Source: Coleophoma eucalyptorum (lineage: Eukaryota; Ascomycota; Leotiomycetes; Helotiales; Dermateaceae). From it: a DNA stretch of 25,148 nt. Made by a program: the position numbers and the translations under genes. Below the pieces are notes generated by a model that did not search any database, was not told where the DNA came from, and saw only the letters and a program-made list of their open reading frames with translations. Location of the stretch: positions 1 through 25,148 of the forward strand of contig JALRME010000089.1 in NCBI GenBank assembly GCA_026120035.1, read 5' to 3'. Positions 9,268 to 19,329 of the stretch are shown here, in pieces. Numbering within the stretch: position 1 is the stretch's first letter; each line of letters opens with the position of its first letter.

Positions 9268-9698
9268 GAAATTTTTATTTATAGCTTATTCGATAATAAA
9301 TATAAATGGTGGTAGAATGGAAATAAACTTTCAAAGAACCTTCCTGCGATGATCGCAATAGCTCCTTAGGGCGAAAGAGAATTCCCCTAATCTAAAGAAT
9401 CCTGCAAATATAATGTCTGCCACAAAGTTTTATGATTCAAGTCATTTCTGATTCGAGATTTACCTAATTGTCCAGTTGGTGGTATTGCCACCATTCACTT
9501 CGAAATATTGTGTAATTGACGGCGCCTGTCTCTTTGATTGACTAGCCGAGTTCTCGAATTCCAGCTACAATTGGTTTTAAGAGAGGATCATCAAAGACAG
9601 AGAGGTGAATTTGGCGGTCAATTTTTACTCATTGTAATACTGTACTGTAGAATCTAGTTCTTGAAATGATCAAGGCTTTGAAGTTCTTCTCAGAGCGT

Positions 9699-9725
9699 AA
9701 AACTCCACAATCGTTGTGGGGTTTT
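9699..9725. repeat. Near-perfect 12-base hairpin with 3-base loop
   Basis: AAAACTCCACAA (9699-9710) and TTGTGGGGTTTT (9714-9725) pair along their full length, with a single T-G wobble, around a TCG loop. It could be an RNA hairpin, a repeat-element tip or chance. No transposon ends or site duplication could be attached to it. Confidence 0.55.
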
Positions 9726-9853
9726 GATCGCTTACTCTTCGCGTCCTAGAAGATTTGGAAGGCCTAGAAGATCTCCAGAAGTAGTACGGTTGTTTTTTGA
9801 CCATCATTACTTCTCTCAACATCACTGTCACTTACCTTCCTATCTCTCGTGGT

Positions 9854-9967
9854 ATGGCCTCCGCAGCAGATAATGCGGCCTCACGGGCCCCGCAATTCAC
9901 GGAGCAGACGCGAAGCATGTTTCGTGCTATACTTGCGGACAGTGGCCCAAGAGAACATGAAAATTAG
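9854..9967 (+). CDS. Possible short ORF or start of a lost gene (37 residues)
   Basis: ATG 9854 opens a GC-rich 38-codon ORF (MASAADNAASRAPQF, later SMFRAILADSGP). It lies in surrounding AT-rich DNA and is preceded by a pyrimidine-rich, 5'-leader-like stretch (tcattacttctctcaacatc). The abrupt change to AT-rich sequence after the stop suggests the first codons of a larger gene or mobile-element protein whose remainder is gone. Genuine expression is doubtful. Confidence 0.25.
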   Translation: MASAADNAASRAPQFTEQTRSMFRAILADSGPREHEN

Positions 9968-10652
9968 TAGAGTAATTACTATTTAAAAATAGAATGACTT
10001 GAAAATTCCAAAAATAATTGGAGATAGAAACCAAAGATGCTCAATACGATTAGAATAATATCAATAAGTACTCGAAAGTGATGCAAATGCGGTTAAAGTT
10101 GTAGGGAGGGCGTTAGTAGTAGGATGGGAGGTAGGAACAATGACCCCGCTGAAGCTATATTACAGTTACTACGATGTGATTTCAAGGCTTCGTGAAGGCT
10201 AGGTCATGATAAGGGTATATGAAAAGTTGTATATACAACACTGTTGATAGAGGTGGGCGAGGAAGCGAGAGACAAGAGATAGAACATATCCGTCTTTACT
10301 AAATGTTATTGTCGCTATACGTTTATAGCGAGTTTCAGTTACTATAGTAGTTGCTCAGCTTGTGACGTTATAGGTTATTCTAATCGCATCACTATCGCCA
10401 CAATATACTACAGTGTTACGTTAAATTCAGAAGTATCTATAGCACGTAGTCTATTAAGGAAAACGAGCTTGGAAGGTCCCCTCTATAACCACATTCGTAG
10501 GCCGTGAAAATTCTACAGTAAGTAGTTTCGATAGCAAAATCTTCGAACCTCTAATCCGATTTTAATTATCTACACGTGTTATAAAGTTATAGTATAGTGA
10601 AGTTGAAGGTCTCGCAAGTTAATCTTGAAGGGAGTAATCTTTCAACGCCCTA

Positions 10653-12311
10653 TCACCACGTAATTGTCTTCGTTCTCTTTGTCATATTTTCAGAATCAAT
10701 CGATACTCTTTGTGAACACATCAGCTCTGCTCGTTTTCTTCCCAATTCAGCTCCACTCCACCTTACCCCAGCAAGCCTTGCCCAGCCTGGCACCTTCCCA
10801 TCTTCAAGAAACTCCTCTTCAACCTCCATAGCCCATTGTAGTACTTTACCCGCAAAAATACTATCCCAGATCCCTTCTCTCCTTGGGTTTAATAGCAAAA
10901 GATTGATTGCCTGTCTACGAATTGATGGCTCGCGACACTTTAGGCCTACCACCCAAAGTGGAACAATGACTCTGGTATCAAAACAGAAATTTGAGGGACG
11001 TCTTTTATTTGCCGTCGAGATCTCTTTCATAACTGCTTTTGCGAGACAAACGACACGTTTGTAAACCAGATTGTAGTTGTCATGTATCGATTCATCACTG
11101 GAAAGATGAGTCGACAGTCCAATGTATCCGATAGCCATAGACAATTGAATGAAAAGCGCATAGTGTTTCTGCGGTCCAACTTTTATCTTCTGCAGTACAG
11201 GCGCGAACGCTTTGTTGAAACGCCACACGTCGGCTTGAATTTCCTCTTGCTCTCTGATAGCCCAGCGCCATATCTCGGAATCCTTGCGAATATCCGGACC
11301 TAAATAGGCCGAATGGGTAGTGATTAGGTATACTCCCCGACGAATAATGCCGTTGTAGTATTTTCCTGCTTCGAAAATATCTGAGAAGGTATGGGGCATC
11401 GACCGTGTGAATCTTGGCCCTTCCATACCGAGCACTGCATGTAGGTCTGGAGAATGGCCATCTGCGAAGAAGGAATGCTGGACTGCTAATCGACAAAATA
11501 TCTGGATCAAGTCATCTTCAACGATAAATGGAGCTGGAGATAGTTGTGTGTATTTGTCATCATCGTCTCTATATTTCTCTTTCCACTCTTGGATAAGTTT
11601 AATTCCAGCATGGACTTGGTTGACTGCAAAGTCCATGTTTCCTGTCCAAGATTCAAACGCGAGGATAAGCAGGCAACTTAGTAGCATAGTCCTCAAGTCC
11701 AGCTTCTCCTCGGATGCGTGAACTGCCATGTGCTTCACGGCTTTGGCATACTGTTTGAGAGCATTTTGATGATGTTGATTAGCCGCTACATTTCTTTCGA
11801 CGGGCGTCAAAGCCATTTCATCGAAGCATTGTACAAGTTCTGCCGTCTTGTCCAGAGCACCAAGCGCAACTATAGCATGGCGGATTGCAGGATTTGAGTG
11901 GCAAGACTCCAACAGCCGTTGTCGTGTACAACCGGAATCAAAGGTGGGAAATATTTCGTAGCCTGTACGAGCACAGAACAGCTGGAAGTAACGGTGTTCC
12001 TCGGCATTGGAAAATGGTGATTCTGCGATAAATACTTCCATAGGTGGCTGAGATGGCAAAAGTTGACGCATCCGCGGTGACTTCGGCTTAGTAGGCTGGT
12101 AGCCACCACACTCGACCCCAGTTTTGATGCATCGCTGACAGTCTGGTTTGCCTTCGTCGCATTTCAATTTTCGGAGTCTAAGACGACAAAGTTCAGCGAC
12201 TTGGGGGTTAGAGACTGGGATGATGGTTCCTTACTTGCATGTACGACATCCGGTTTTGACTTTTGGTGCGCTTCTTCGTTGCTTTGGGCATTTTTTTGCT
12301 GGTGAGCTCAT
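10653..12311 (-). CDS. Zn2Cys6 transcription factor (Fungal_trans_2-like)
   Basis: Exon 1 (12311-12235) and exon 2 (12177-10653) join across a 57-base intron with a CTAAC branch site, giving 533 residues. The intron splits the zinc cluster, as is common in this family. Joined, it reads C22-x2-C25-x6-C32-x6-C39-x2-C42-x6-C49 in the context KVKTGCRTCK/LRKLKCDE. A long helical regulatory region follows, with features of the Fungal_trans_2 type (FQLFCARTGYEIFPTF, AIRHAIVALGALDK, LLSCLLILAFESWTG). A start at the downstream Met of exon 2 would remove the first two ligands, so the two-exon model is preferred. It lies between the HXXHC genes and the P450. It is likely nuclear; its target genes are unknown. 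It could be a second cluster regulator or an unrelated neighbour. Confidence 0.87.
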
Positions 12312-13973
12312 GTTTACAATGTTGTATGCCAGCGAAAAAATGCTTCACAGTCAGCGTAAGAATTTATAGTTGGCACAAAGTTCGACGAATCGGCTTTGCC
12401 GACGTAAGGTTGCTAACCCTGGAGGTTGGGGTACAATATATGGTCTCCTGCATTTAGGGATACAGAGTACAGTCAGCGCTAGCGGCCCTCTTTTCATTCC
12501 TACTGTGGGGGGGGGGAAGTCCCATCAGAGCACATAGAGCTGCAGGACGCGGAATAGAGGGTAGTTCTGTAGCAGCACTACATTTCGCAGTTATCGTCAA
12601 ATGCTGGGTTGGTTAAAAATATATGTAAATTGTTGTTTTTCTATAGTACAGCCCAGCTGCATTTATATATGCATGATCCTCGTGACAGAATAGAGTTGAA
12701 ATCAGGTGACAGCAAGTAACCCGTCACACTACCATCTCGAAATACATAATTGGATTCCTTCTGGGTAACTAACATATTACCCATGCTGCAAAAGCTTATT
12801 CTAATACTAGGTTCTGTGCACTGGAATCCCACTGTCCTTACTACCATTCGACGACATTATTGAAGTTCGCTATCCGAGGAGGATTGGGATATTCTCCAGA
12901 GGTTGAGCCATTATTTAGCTCTTTTAAAGATTACCGCTGTTGTGGGATTACCGTACTTCTTTCTTACGTAAGAGAACTATGTCTCGACTACCTTGACGGC
13001 CGTCGAACTTTATTAAAAGAGCAACATGAAAGACATGTGTATAGTTTTGAATATCCGGCGATCATTATTTAAGGGTTATAGACGTGGACGTTGGGCACGG
13101 CATACTAGGGGAAAGGTTTTCAAGGAATAAATTTCAAGTAGAAAGGCACAGGGCAGTATTTGCACTAAGCAATTAAGAAACTCTTCGAAGCACTATAGTC
13201 CTTAGGGCCTTTCGAACATTAGACTTTGGGTCCACCTATATCAACACATGTCCTTACCAGACAATTAGATGCAGCAATTAGAACGCTCCAACTTCGTCGC
13301 CTTTGCTGACACTACTACTTTGTATTTTTTTCAGTATGATCTTTTTTCACCGCCAAGGCGAAGGTCTTTAATTCAGTCAAGTACTTTCCAGACAATAGAA
13401 GGCCATAGCCGCGCTCTAGCCTATTAGACCTCTAGATGCAATAGCGCCCGCCCCAGGCCATAGCTGTGGGTCCCAAAGCGTAGATCGTGAAACAATAAAC
13501 TTTATCCGTGCCTGATCCACACGTGAATAAGGAAATATTAGTGCGTTAGAATCAACAGGTGCTTAATTTTCCCCCGCAAGCACAGTTTCTTGACATCTTT
13601 GACATGAATCAACGGGAACTTCCGTTGCTAGACTACACGCGATTAGATATGGGCTTGATCTGAAGCACGCCCAAACTCTCGCAGTGACTACTAATGTTCA
13701 TTCTGTAAAATAATCAAAGTGAGAATATTGCCCTAATGCAGTGGCTTGTTTCTAATTTTGCCTTTTGTTTTAGTCTGTTATCACTTCAATCACGCCTTTT
13801 CTCCATCGCTATGTCAACCATTTAAACTTTAAATTTGACCTCTTTTTCTTGCCATTCTTCAGTTATAAGCTTAAATACTACCCTCTTGCAAAGGCTAACC
13901 TGGGAACATAAGTAGAAGCTTTACGGTTCTGTCTACCAAACAGGTTTTTCTCGACGGGAAAGATTTGACCACA
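12312..13973. other. Long gene-poor region between regulator and P450
   Basis: No supported coding region is present. It contains the divergent promoters of the regulator (12311) and the P450 (13974), and a run of ten G at 12507-12516. Short ORFs are at 12641-12847 (-) and 12860-13072 (+); the latter begins with a non-ATG codon, and neither resembles a known protein. I searched it for a secretion signal followed by repeated KR-flanked segments, as in dikaritin precursors, and saw none. Confidence 0.5.
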
Positions 13974-15798
13974 ATGGAGGCCCTTTTAGTGACACTGGCA
14001 CACATAGGACTAGGCACGAATTCCATCTACAAAGTTGTTATTACATTTACCGCATTGATCTTGCTGTTTCTGGTTTCTCATAATCGTCCACCAAGATCAA
14101 AAGGAAAACATAAAGTTTTACCTGGTCCCAGGCAGATTCCTGTTTTGGGCCGGATTCATGATTTACCCAGGCAGCACACTTGGGTGAAGTTTAAACAATG
14201 GGCAGAAATTTATGGTCCTATCTACTCTACTAGTATGCTAGGCGCAAAATTTCTGATTATTTCGGACGAGAAGATAGTAGAGGATATACTCGTCAAAAGA
14301 GCAAAGATATACTCAGACAGGCCGCCGATACGATCGCTATTCGACTCGAAAAGTACATATGGGTCTATGGAATACCTTCCTCTCATGGGCAAGAACAGTA
14401 TGTAGTATGCCGATCCAGCCGTATTGTTAATACATACTTACTTCTTATTATAGAGTACTGGTCTCGCCAACGGCGCTGGGTGCATGCTTCTCTGAACAAT
14501 GCAACTGACGCACAATATCATGGCATTATTGATTTTGAAGTCAAACGTTGGATTTTTCGATTAGTTGGAGAACCCGATAATTTCTCACGCTCGCTCGAAG
14601 ATATGGCATCGAAGATAATATGTACCTTGACTTGGGATGACCCTTCTATCAGTGGGCAAAATAGGGAGAGCGCCTGGAAACTTCTTAATCAATTCTCACC
14701 ATCAGGGCCAATTACTAATGTTGTAACCCCATTATGGGATCTGCCTCTTTGGGCAAATCCATGGAAGAGAGCAGAGATTAAACGTCATGATGAGCAAAAA
14801 GCATTCTGGATGGAACGATTTCTGACCACAAGAGCAAATTTTGAAAAGGGAATCCAACGCCCGTGCTGGACAACGCAGTATATCGAGAATTCCAAAACAA
14901 GCCAGTTATCTGGTGATTCTGAAGCAGCTTCTTGCATTGGGATGTTAGCAATTATTGGCGTTTTCACAATTAGCTCTCCACTTCACTACTTCTTGATGGC
15001 TATGGTTCATCATCAGGAATGGCTTGCAAAGTGTCAGAGAGAGATCGATAAGGCTTGTAATGGATCCATGCCCACCTTTAGAGACGCCCCGAACTTGCCA
15101 ATACTTCGTGCCTGCATAAATGAGACTATGCGCTGGAGGCCAGCCGGTCCGTTGGGTTAGTAAATATCAAAGGGCGAAACGTTTCAGTAGCAGAAAATTT
15201 ACTGATTCATTGTTATAGGAGTTGCACATCAATCTGAGGCTGACGATATATATATGAATTATTTCATTCCTAAAGAAACCCGCATTCTCCCGCTTGACTG
15301 GTCAGTACAAGGCGACTTATTGTTCTGAGGGGGAAATGAGTACTAACCTACACCCCTAGCGTTTTACTGTTTAATCCTGTCAAATATCCTGACCCAGAGA
15401 ATTTTCGCCCGGAGCGGTGGCTCGAGCCAGGCTGGCCAACCTACAAGGAGCCACTATCGCTCTATCCCAACCCAAAAGCTATGCCATGGTTCGGTTGGGG
15501 CCAGCGCACTTGCCTTGGTCAATCAATAGCTCAAGACGAGTTACTCACTGCCTGTGGCGCGGTTTGTTGGGCTTTCAATCTTAAGTTTAAGCTAGATCCT
15601 GTTACTGACAGGAAGATCGATATACCTCTCAACAAGTCAAACTCGCTAATTATTGTCAAACCCGAACCTTTTGAAATGGAATTTGAAGTAAGAAATGACT
15701 TAAGGAAGCGTATAATAATTGAACAGTGGAAGGAAGCTGAGGCAAAGGATAAGACAACAAGGGAAGCCTTTATAAAAGCTACGAGTAGTCTAATATAA
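13974..15798 (+). CDS. Cytochrome P450 with atypical I-helix
   Basis: Four exons join into 548 residues: 13974-14397, 14454-15155, 15219-15300 and 15360-15798. The introns are 56, 63 and 59 bases, with branch sites such as CTAAC before the last acceptor. An N-terminal membrane anchor (about 20-34) is followed by the hinge LPGPRQIPVLG. Later come the K-helix ETMR (E365-R368), the PDPENFRPERW region and the heme loop FGWGQRTCLG with ligand C454. All three main P450 signatures are intact. The I-helix oxygen-activation motif, normally (A/G)Gx(D/E)T, reads IGVFT, with Phe312 in place of the acidic residue and Thr313 kept. This suggests altered oxygen activation or an unusual reaction, but does not prove it. 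It is probably ER-bound. It is the most likely small-molecule oxidase to pair with the HXXHC proteins; the substrate is unknown. Confidence 0.9.
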
Positions 15799-16892
15799 CT
15801 TATGTACTTTAGATATATATCTTTGATCTCTCTATTGAGTGTTGTCCATACGGTCCCAAAAGTTGATGAGTATATCCCTTGTTTCGTTATGCGACGGGGG
15901 TATGTCAGATGTATTTAAGGAATATAGTCCTTTTGTGGCGAGGACAAGCTACAATACACTTGGATTCTTCTTACAAAGAAGGGTAACCTAAACTTGTAGC
16001 TAGTACGGTACTTTTACGGTAGGAACCAGTAGTAGGTCTAGCGAAGCCTACAAACAGCGCTTACTAAATCGAGCTCGAGCCTGGGACATTGGCCATTACC
16101 TAGAACGAAGGGTGATTTACTAATATAAGCTTATCTAAATTAGGTATAAATTAGGTATAAATTAGACCTAAAGCCCAAATAGAGATAAGAAAAGGACAAT
16201 AAAGAGATAGAAGGAAGGCGAGAAGGTAATTATAAGATAAGATATTATTATTCATATGGAAAACTAAGGGAAGCACTAACTTATATTTAGACGAAAGTAT
16301 CTTTAACGATAGCTACTTGTAATTCTTACTTCCTTTTAATTACCTTTGTTTTACCTTTGTTCTCTAGACAGTACGGAGCTATATACTTACTTCAATATAC
16401 TTATTTGACACACTCAAAATTACCTCTTTTTCGCCTGACTACCTTAGCTCTGCCAACCTAATCTTTTCCCCACTATTACTATGTATTCTGATTATCATCA
16501 ACTCGAATCCTACCACAACATATGTATAATATCCCTGCCTAGCTCGCTAATGTCATATGACCTGGATTGGCTCTATGACAGTTAGTAGTAGCTATAATAG
16601 TAACAAAAGCTAGACTTATTTACGATAAAAGTAAGATCCCTAGAGTATAGGCCATAGGAGGCCGGGCAATCGACGGGTGGTAGTCATCTACCTAGAGTGT
16701 AAGTAGTAAGGTACTCTAGCACCATAGGATAAGAATGAAAATTAGAGTTTGTAAGATAGCCGAGGTAGCGCTACCCGCTAAGTAGATCAGGTAAGCTTAC
16801 CCTCTATAGGACAGCTAGCTGACCTATATCCAGATTCAACCACTTGACGTCGTCCTTACAACACGTTCCAAAATAACAGGTCATTTATACCA
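15799..16892. other. AT-rich degraded intergenic DNA
   Basis: TAG- and TA-rich sequence with no supported gene, apart from a short direct repeat listed separately. The boundary from the healthy P450 gene to this DNA is abrupt. It is compatible with RIP-mutated repeat DNA. Confidence 0.55.
16140..16165. repeat. 11-base tandem repeat, about 2.4 copies
   Basis: The unit TTAGGTATAAA is present at 16140-16150 and 16151-16161, followed by a partial third copy. It may be a simple slippage product inside degraded DNA. Confidence 0.7.
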
Positions 16893-17856
16893 CCATGGTC
16901 AAATGCTCCAATACGACCATCTCTCCGCAATCCGTCATCTAGCACCTATGTATACAAGCCGCTGCTTCCTGGAGAGATACGTCTCGTGACGCTGCTCCCA
17001 GACAAGGCCAGCACACCGATCCGCTGCGAACTAAAAACAATTACTCTCCCAAGCAATGAAAGCCTTACTGAGCGCGAGAATTGGTCGAACTTTACGATAC
17101 CGTATAAGGCATTGTCCTATATGTGGGACGCCTATAAAGCCGAGTATGACGGGTTTGTGCAGGTGGGGAATGAACGTTTGTTCGTTCGAGGAAATCTTCT
17201 ACGCGCATTGTAGCGTCTTCGATACAAGGACAAAGCTCGCGTTCTTTGAATTGATACAGTTTGTATCAATCAGATTTCAATTACGGAGAGAAACCACCAG
17301 GTCTCCAGAATGCGGTATATCTATAAACACGCTTCGGCCGTTCTCGTTTGGATTTTCGATGACATAGAAGAGTCTCAATTCGAAGGTCCATTACCTTCTT
17401 TCAAACATCCCCACGACACTGCCAAGCTTTCGGTAGCCATAAATTTGTCACAGTATATGAAATATACGGATAATGCTATACAACATCGCGAGGAGCTTAA
17501 TATGGGATTTGCTTGCCAGCAGTTTCATACAAGCTACAAACTTGCAAAAATACGACTCGACCGTCCCCTCACTCACGCAGACCCCAATTTGGGTAATGAT
17601 GAAAAGCCTCGGAACAAAAGAGTCTTTGACCCTCCGGCAGCTTCTATTGCGACATGGGCATTCTGAATGTCAAGAGCCTAGAGACAAAGTGTATGGCCTT
17701 GTTGGTTTGGCGAGCGACTGTCAGAACGGCGAAATTGCAATAGACTATGCAATTTCGCAAGAGGAGCTTTTCGAATGGGTTATGAGCTTGTACTCAAGCG
17801 AAGATATTTCAGAGTTACAGAAGTTTCGATTCCATCTTAGAAACATCTTGTTTTGA
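16893..17856 (+). pseudogene. HET-domain protein pseudogene
   Basis: One frame reads YKPLLPGEIRLVTLLP, then PYKALSYMWD (family YxALSYVWG), then VRGNLLRAL, a stop (TAG 17211-17213), RLRYKDKARVL, a second stop (TGA 17247-17249), and IDTVCINQ, TERNHQVSRMRYIYKHAS and AVLVW. This is the ordered block pattern of the HET domain (heterokaryon incompatibility, non-self recognition). The TGA sits where the family has the Trp of WIDAxCINQ (TGG to TGA), and the TAG fits a CAG-to-TAG change. VWG to MWD also needs only G-to-A changes. The sequence then continues in another frame as EPRDKVYGLVGLA (about 17674-17712), showing a frameshift or lost intron between about 17460 and 17660. No in-frame ATG starts it. 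It is non-functional; the decay looks RIP-like. The 5' limit is approximate. Confidence 0.82.
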
Positions 17857-18539
17857 CTGTTGTTCTGGCGCGATCCAAATCATTCAAATGAGTCCTGTCA
17901 TATATTCACCGAGACCCTATCCTTCAGGTCTATGTGGTGCAAAGATATCGCGATGTTCAGTGTCAGAGAAATTTTTTTGTAGGAGTCATTTATAATGAAG
18001 TTATCCTCGGCGAAAAGGCCATATATAGCAAACCTACTTTCGAAACTCCCAGCTTCGGAACTTCGATTAGAAATAAAGGTATGACATGTTATTTGAGATT
18101 TACCTCTCTACCACTATAATCTGCACCGGTTCTTGACTTCACGAAAGCTCGGTTCCATCTTTGGACCTGAACACCTGCTGCTCTAACGAGCCAAGCCCTG
18201 ATTTCTGAGTACGCTGATGAGTTAGTTGGATTATACTCAGGGAATCTTGTTCCAACTCTTTTTCAAAATCGGTTATAGTCTCTTTATTATCCAACTGTAT
18301 TATCCAAAATACAACCAACGACAGGAAAAGCCACTTCTTTAGTAGCCTGCGGATGTTCATATTAGTCAGCCTCTTAGATGGCATGCATAAACATATGAAA
18401 ATCTAGTCATGTGTAATTAGAATGGATTCTATCGCACGGTAAGACCCTTGAGGAGCTCATACTAGATAATTGTCCTATTGTCTCGTACACCTACAACTAT
18501 GTATGGCTCTATGGACTATGAGAACTACCTAGTATACCT
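17857..18539. other. Degraded region after HET relic
   Basis: No convincing gene. The part to about 18120 has a short open frame (17934-18119) that may be the mutated tail of the HET gene, but no family motif is left. A possible small minus-strand ORF is listed separately. Confidence 0.4.
18139..18384 (-). CDS. Possible small single-pass membrane protein (81 residues)
   Basis: This ORF starts at ATG 18384, with an alternative Met nine codons in. It has basic residues (RRLLKKW), a hydrophobic segment of about 14 residues (WLFLSLVVFWIIQL), then a charged, helical-looking tail. The pattern fits a signal anchor. It lies in degraded DNA, has no recognised family and no supporting neighbour, so it may be chance or a gene fragment. 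Confidence 0.22.
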   Translation of the reverse strand: MPSKRLTNMNIRRLLKKWLFLSLVVFWIIQLDNKETITDFEKELEQDSLSIIQLTHQRTQKSGLGSLEQQVFRSKDGTELS

Positions 18540-18770
18540 ATGGAGGATAATACGGAGTCGTATCAATGGGAATACCCCCGGAGTTGGTCGTATTTCTTTA
18601 CAAATATGAAGGAAAAGCTTCCGAAATTGAAACATTTCAAAGTGGGATCTGGTGATTGGGATAACGAAAAACAATTTTGATGGCGCCAAGTAGAAACACA
18701 TAGGATTGATTCATCGTTCGAAAATGACAGATCCGTACTATGGATGCGAGTCATATATAGGACACCTATT
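18540..18770 (+). pseudogene. Relic resembling the C-terminus of a fungal F-box/LRR-like protein
   Basis: ATG 18540 opens a 46-codon frame ending at TGA 18678-18680. It contains WSYFFTNMKEKLPKLKHFKV followed by a GSGDWDNEKQF stretch. This 'F..M...LP.L..F..G.GDW' arrangement resembles the last repeat of many fungal F-box/leucine-rich-like hypothetical proteins. The same frame continues past the stop (WRQVETHRIDSSFEND) to about 18770. It appears to be a remnant with an in-frame stop and no upstream part. Assignment is weak. Confidence 0.3.
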
Positions 18771-19148
18771 AACACGATAGAGTAACCTTAACTTTAAAGT
18801 AATAATTACCCGTAACGCTAAAGTAGCAAAGAGATATTCATGTTCTGTACTGGACCACCCCACCTCCCACTCTTCTTCCTTGTCCTTAATATGATATGTA
18901 TGAACGAGTACTATATACGTCATCTTAGTAACACATTTATTACTATAAAGACTGATCTACTTGGTTCTATTGTAGCTTGGCGTACCTTAGCTAAGGTGTT
19001 CCTTCTAATTCATAGAGGCGCTTTGACCCTAGAAACCCCACGTACGGCTACTTCTCCGGTCGTTCCTTGTTATCCGGAGCAATCGACACAGGCAGTATAT
19101 TAAAAGCGGAGATTCAAATGTCTGTCTGTCGCTAACAACTACTTGCTT
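18771..19148. other. Intergenic region upstream of GH2
   Basis: No supported gene. An open frame at 18840-19103 (+) starts with ATG but has no recognisable domain and lies in AT-rich DNA; I did not accept it. Confidence 0.4.
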
Positions 19149-19253
19149 CGGGCCGCCCCGGTAACTCTCGTCACACTTTCGACAGTGATTTTACGGGTGC
19201 TTTTCCCTGGCAGGAGCGATTCGGCTCCGTTTTCCCCGGCAAGTGTATATAAA
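19149..19253 (+). promoter_or_regulatory. GH2 promoter: TATA box and CreA-like sites
   Basis: A clear TATA box (TATATAAAT) lies at about 19245-19253. Two CCCCGG sites, 19156-19161 and 19234-19239, match the CreA consensus SYGGRG on the opposite strand. A CGG-N7-CGG pair spans 19149-19161. This suggests carbon catabolite repression, as expected for a glycosidase. The TATA position implies transcription starting after about 19275, which excludes the ATG at 19255. Confidence 0.5.
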
Positions 19254-19329
19254 TATGAGCAACCCGATAGACAACCAGAGGACCGGTCTGCACTTGCTAT
19301 ATGACACGTCTGACCTACATGTTTCCAAG

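Larger units (their letters stand above)
9268..10652. other. Intergenic region, mostly AT-rich
   Basis: Apart from the hairpin and the short ORF listed separately, no gene is supported. Other small structures are a direct repeat of cctagaagat near 9746-9772 and a perfect 8-base inverted repeat TCGCTATA/TATAGCGA at 10312-10331 with a 4-base loop. The part after about 9968 is AT-rich and looks degraded. Confidence 0.5.

Noticed and set aside
10597..11721. Plus-strand open frames opposite the second regulator
   Set aside because: They are antisense shadows of exon 2 of the Zn2Cys6 gene.
1263..13973. Dikaritin-type precursor peptide with repeated Kex2 sites
   Set aside because: No ORF here combines a secretion signal with repeated KR-flanked cores. 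The small ORF at 4726-4875 has dibasic sites but no signal and no repeats.
18840..19103. 87-residue plus-strand ORF upstream of GH2
   Set aside because: No recognisable domain, mixed composition, and it ends in the GH2 promoter region.
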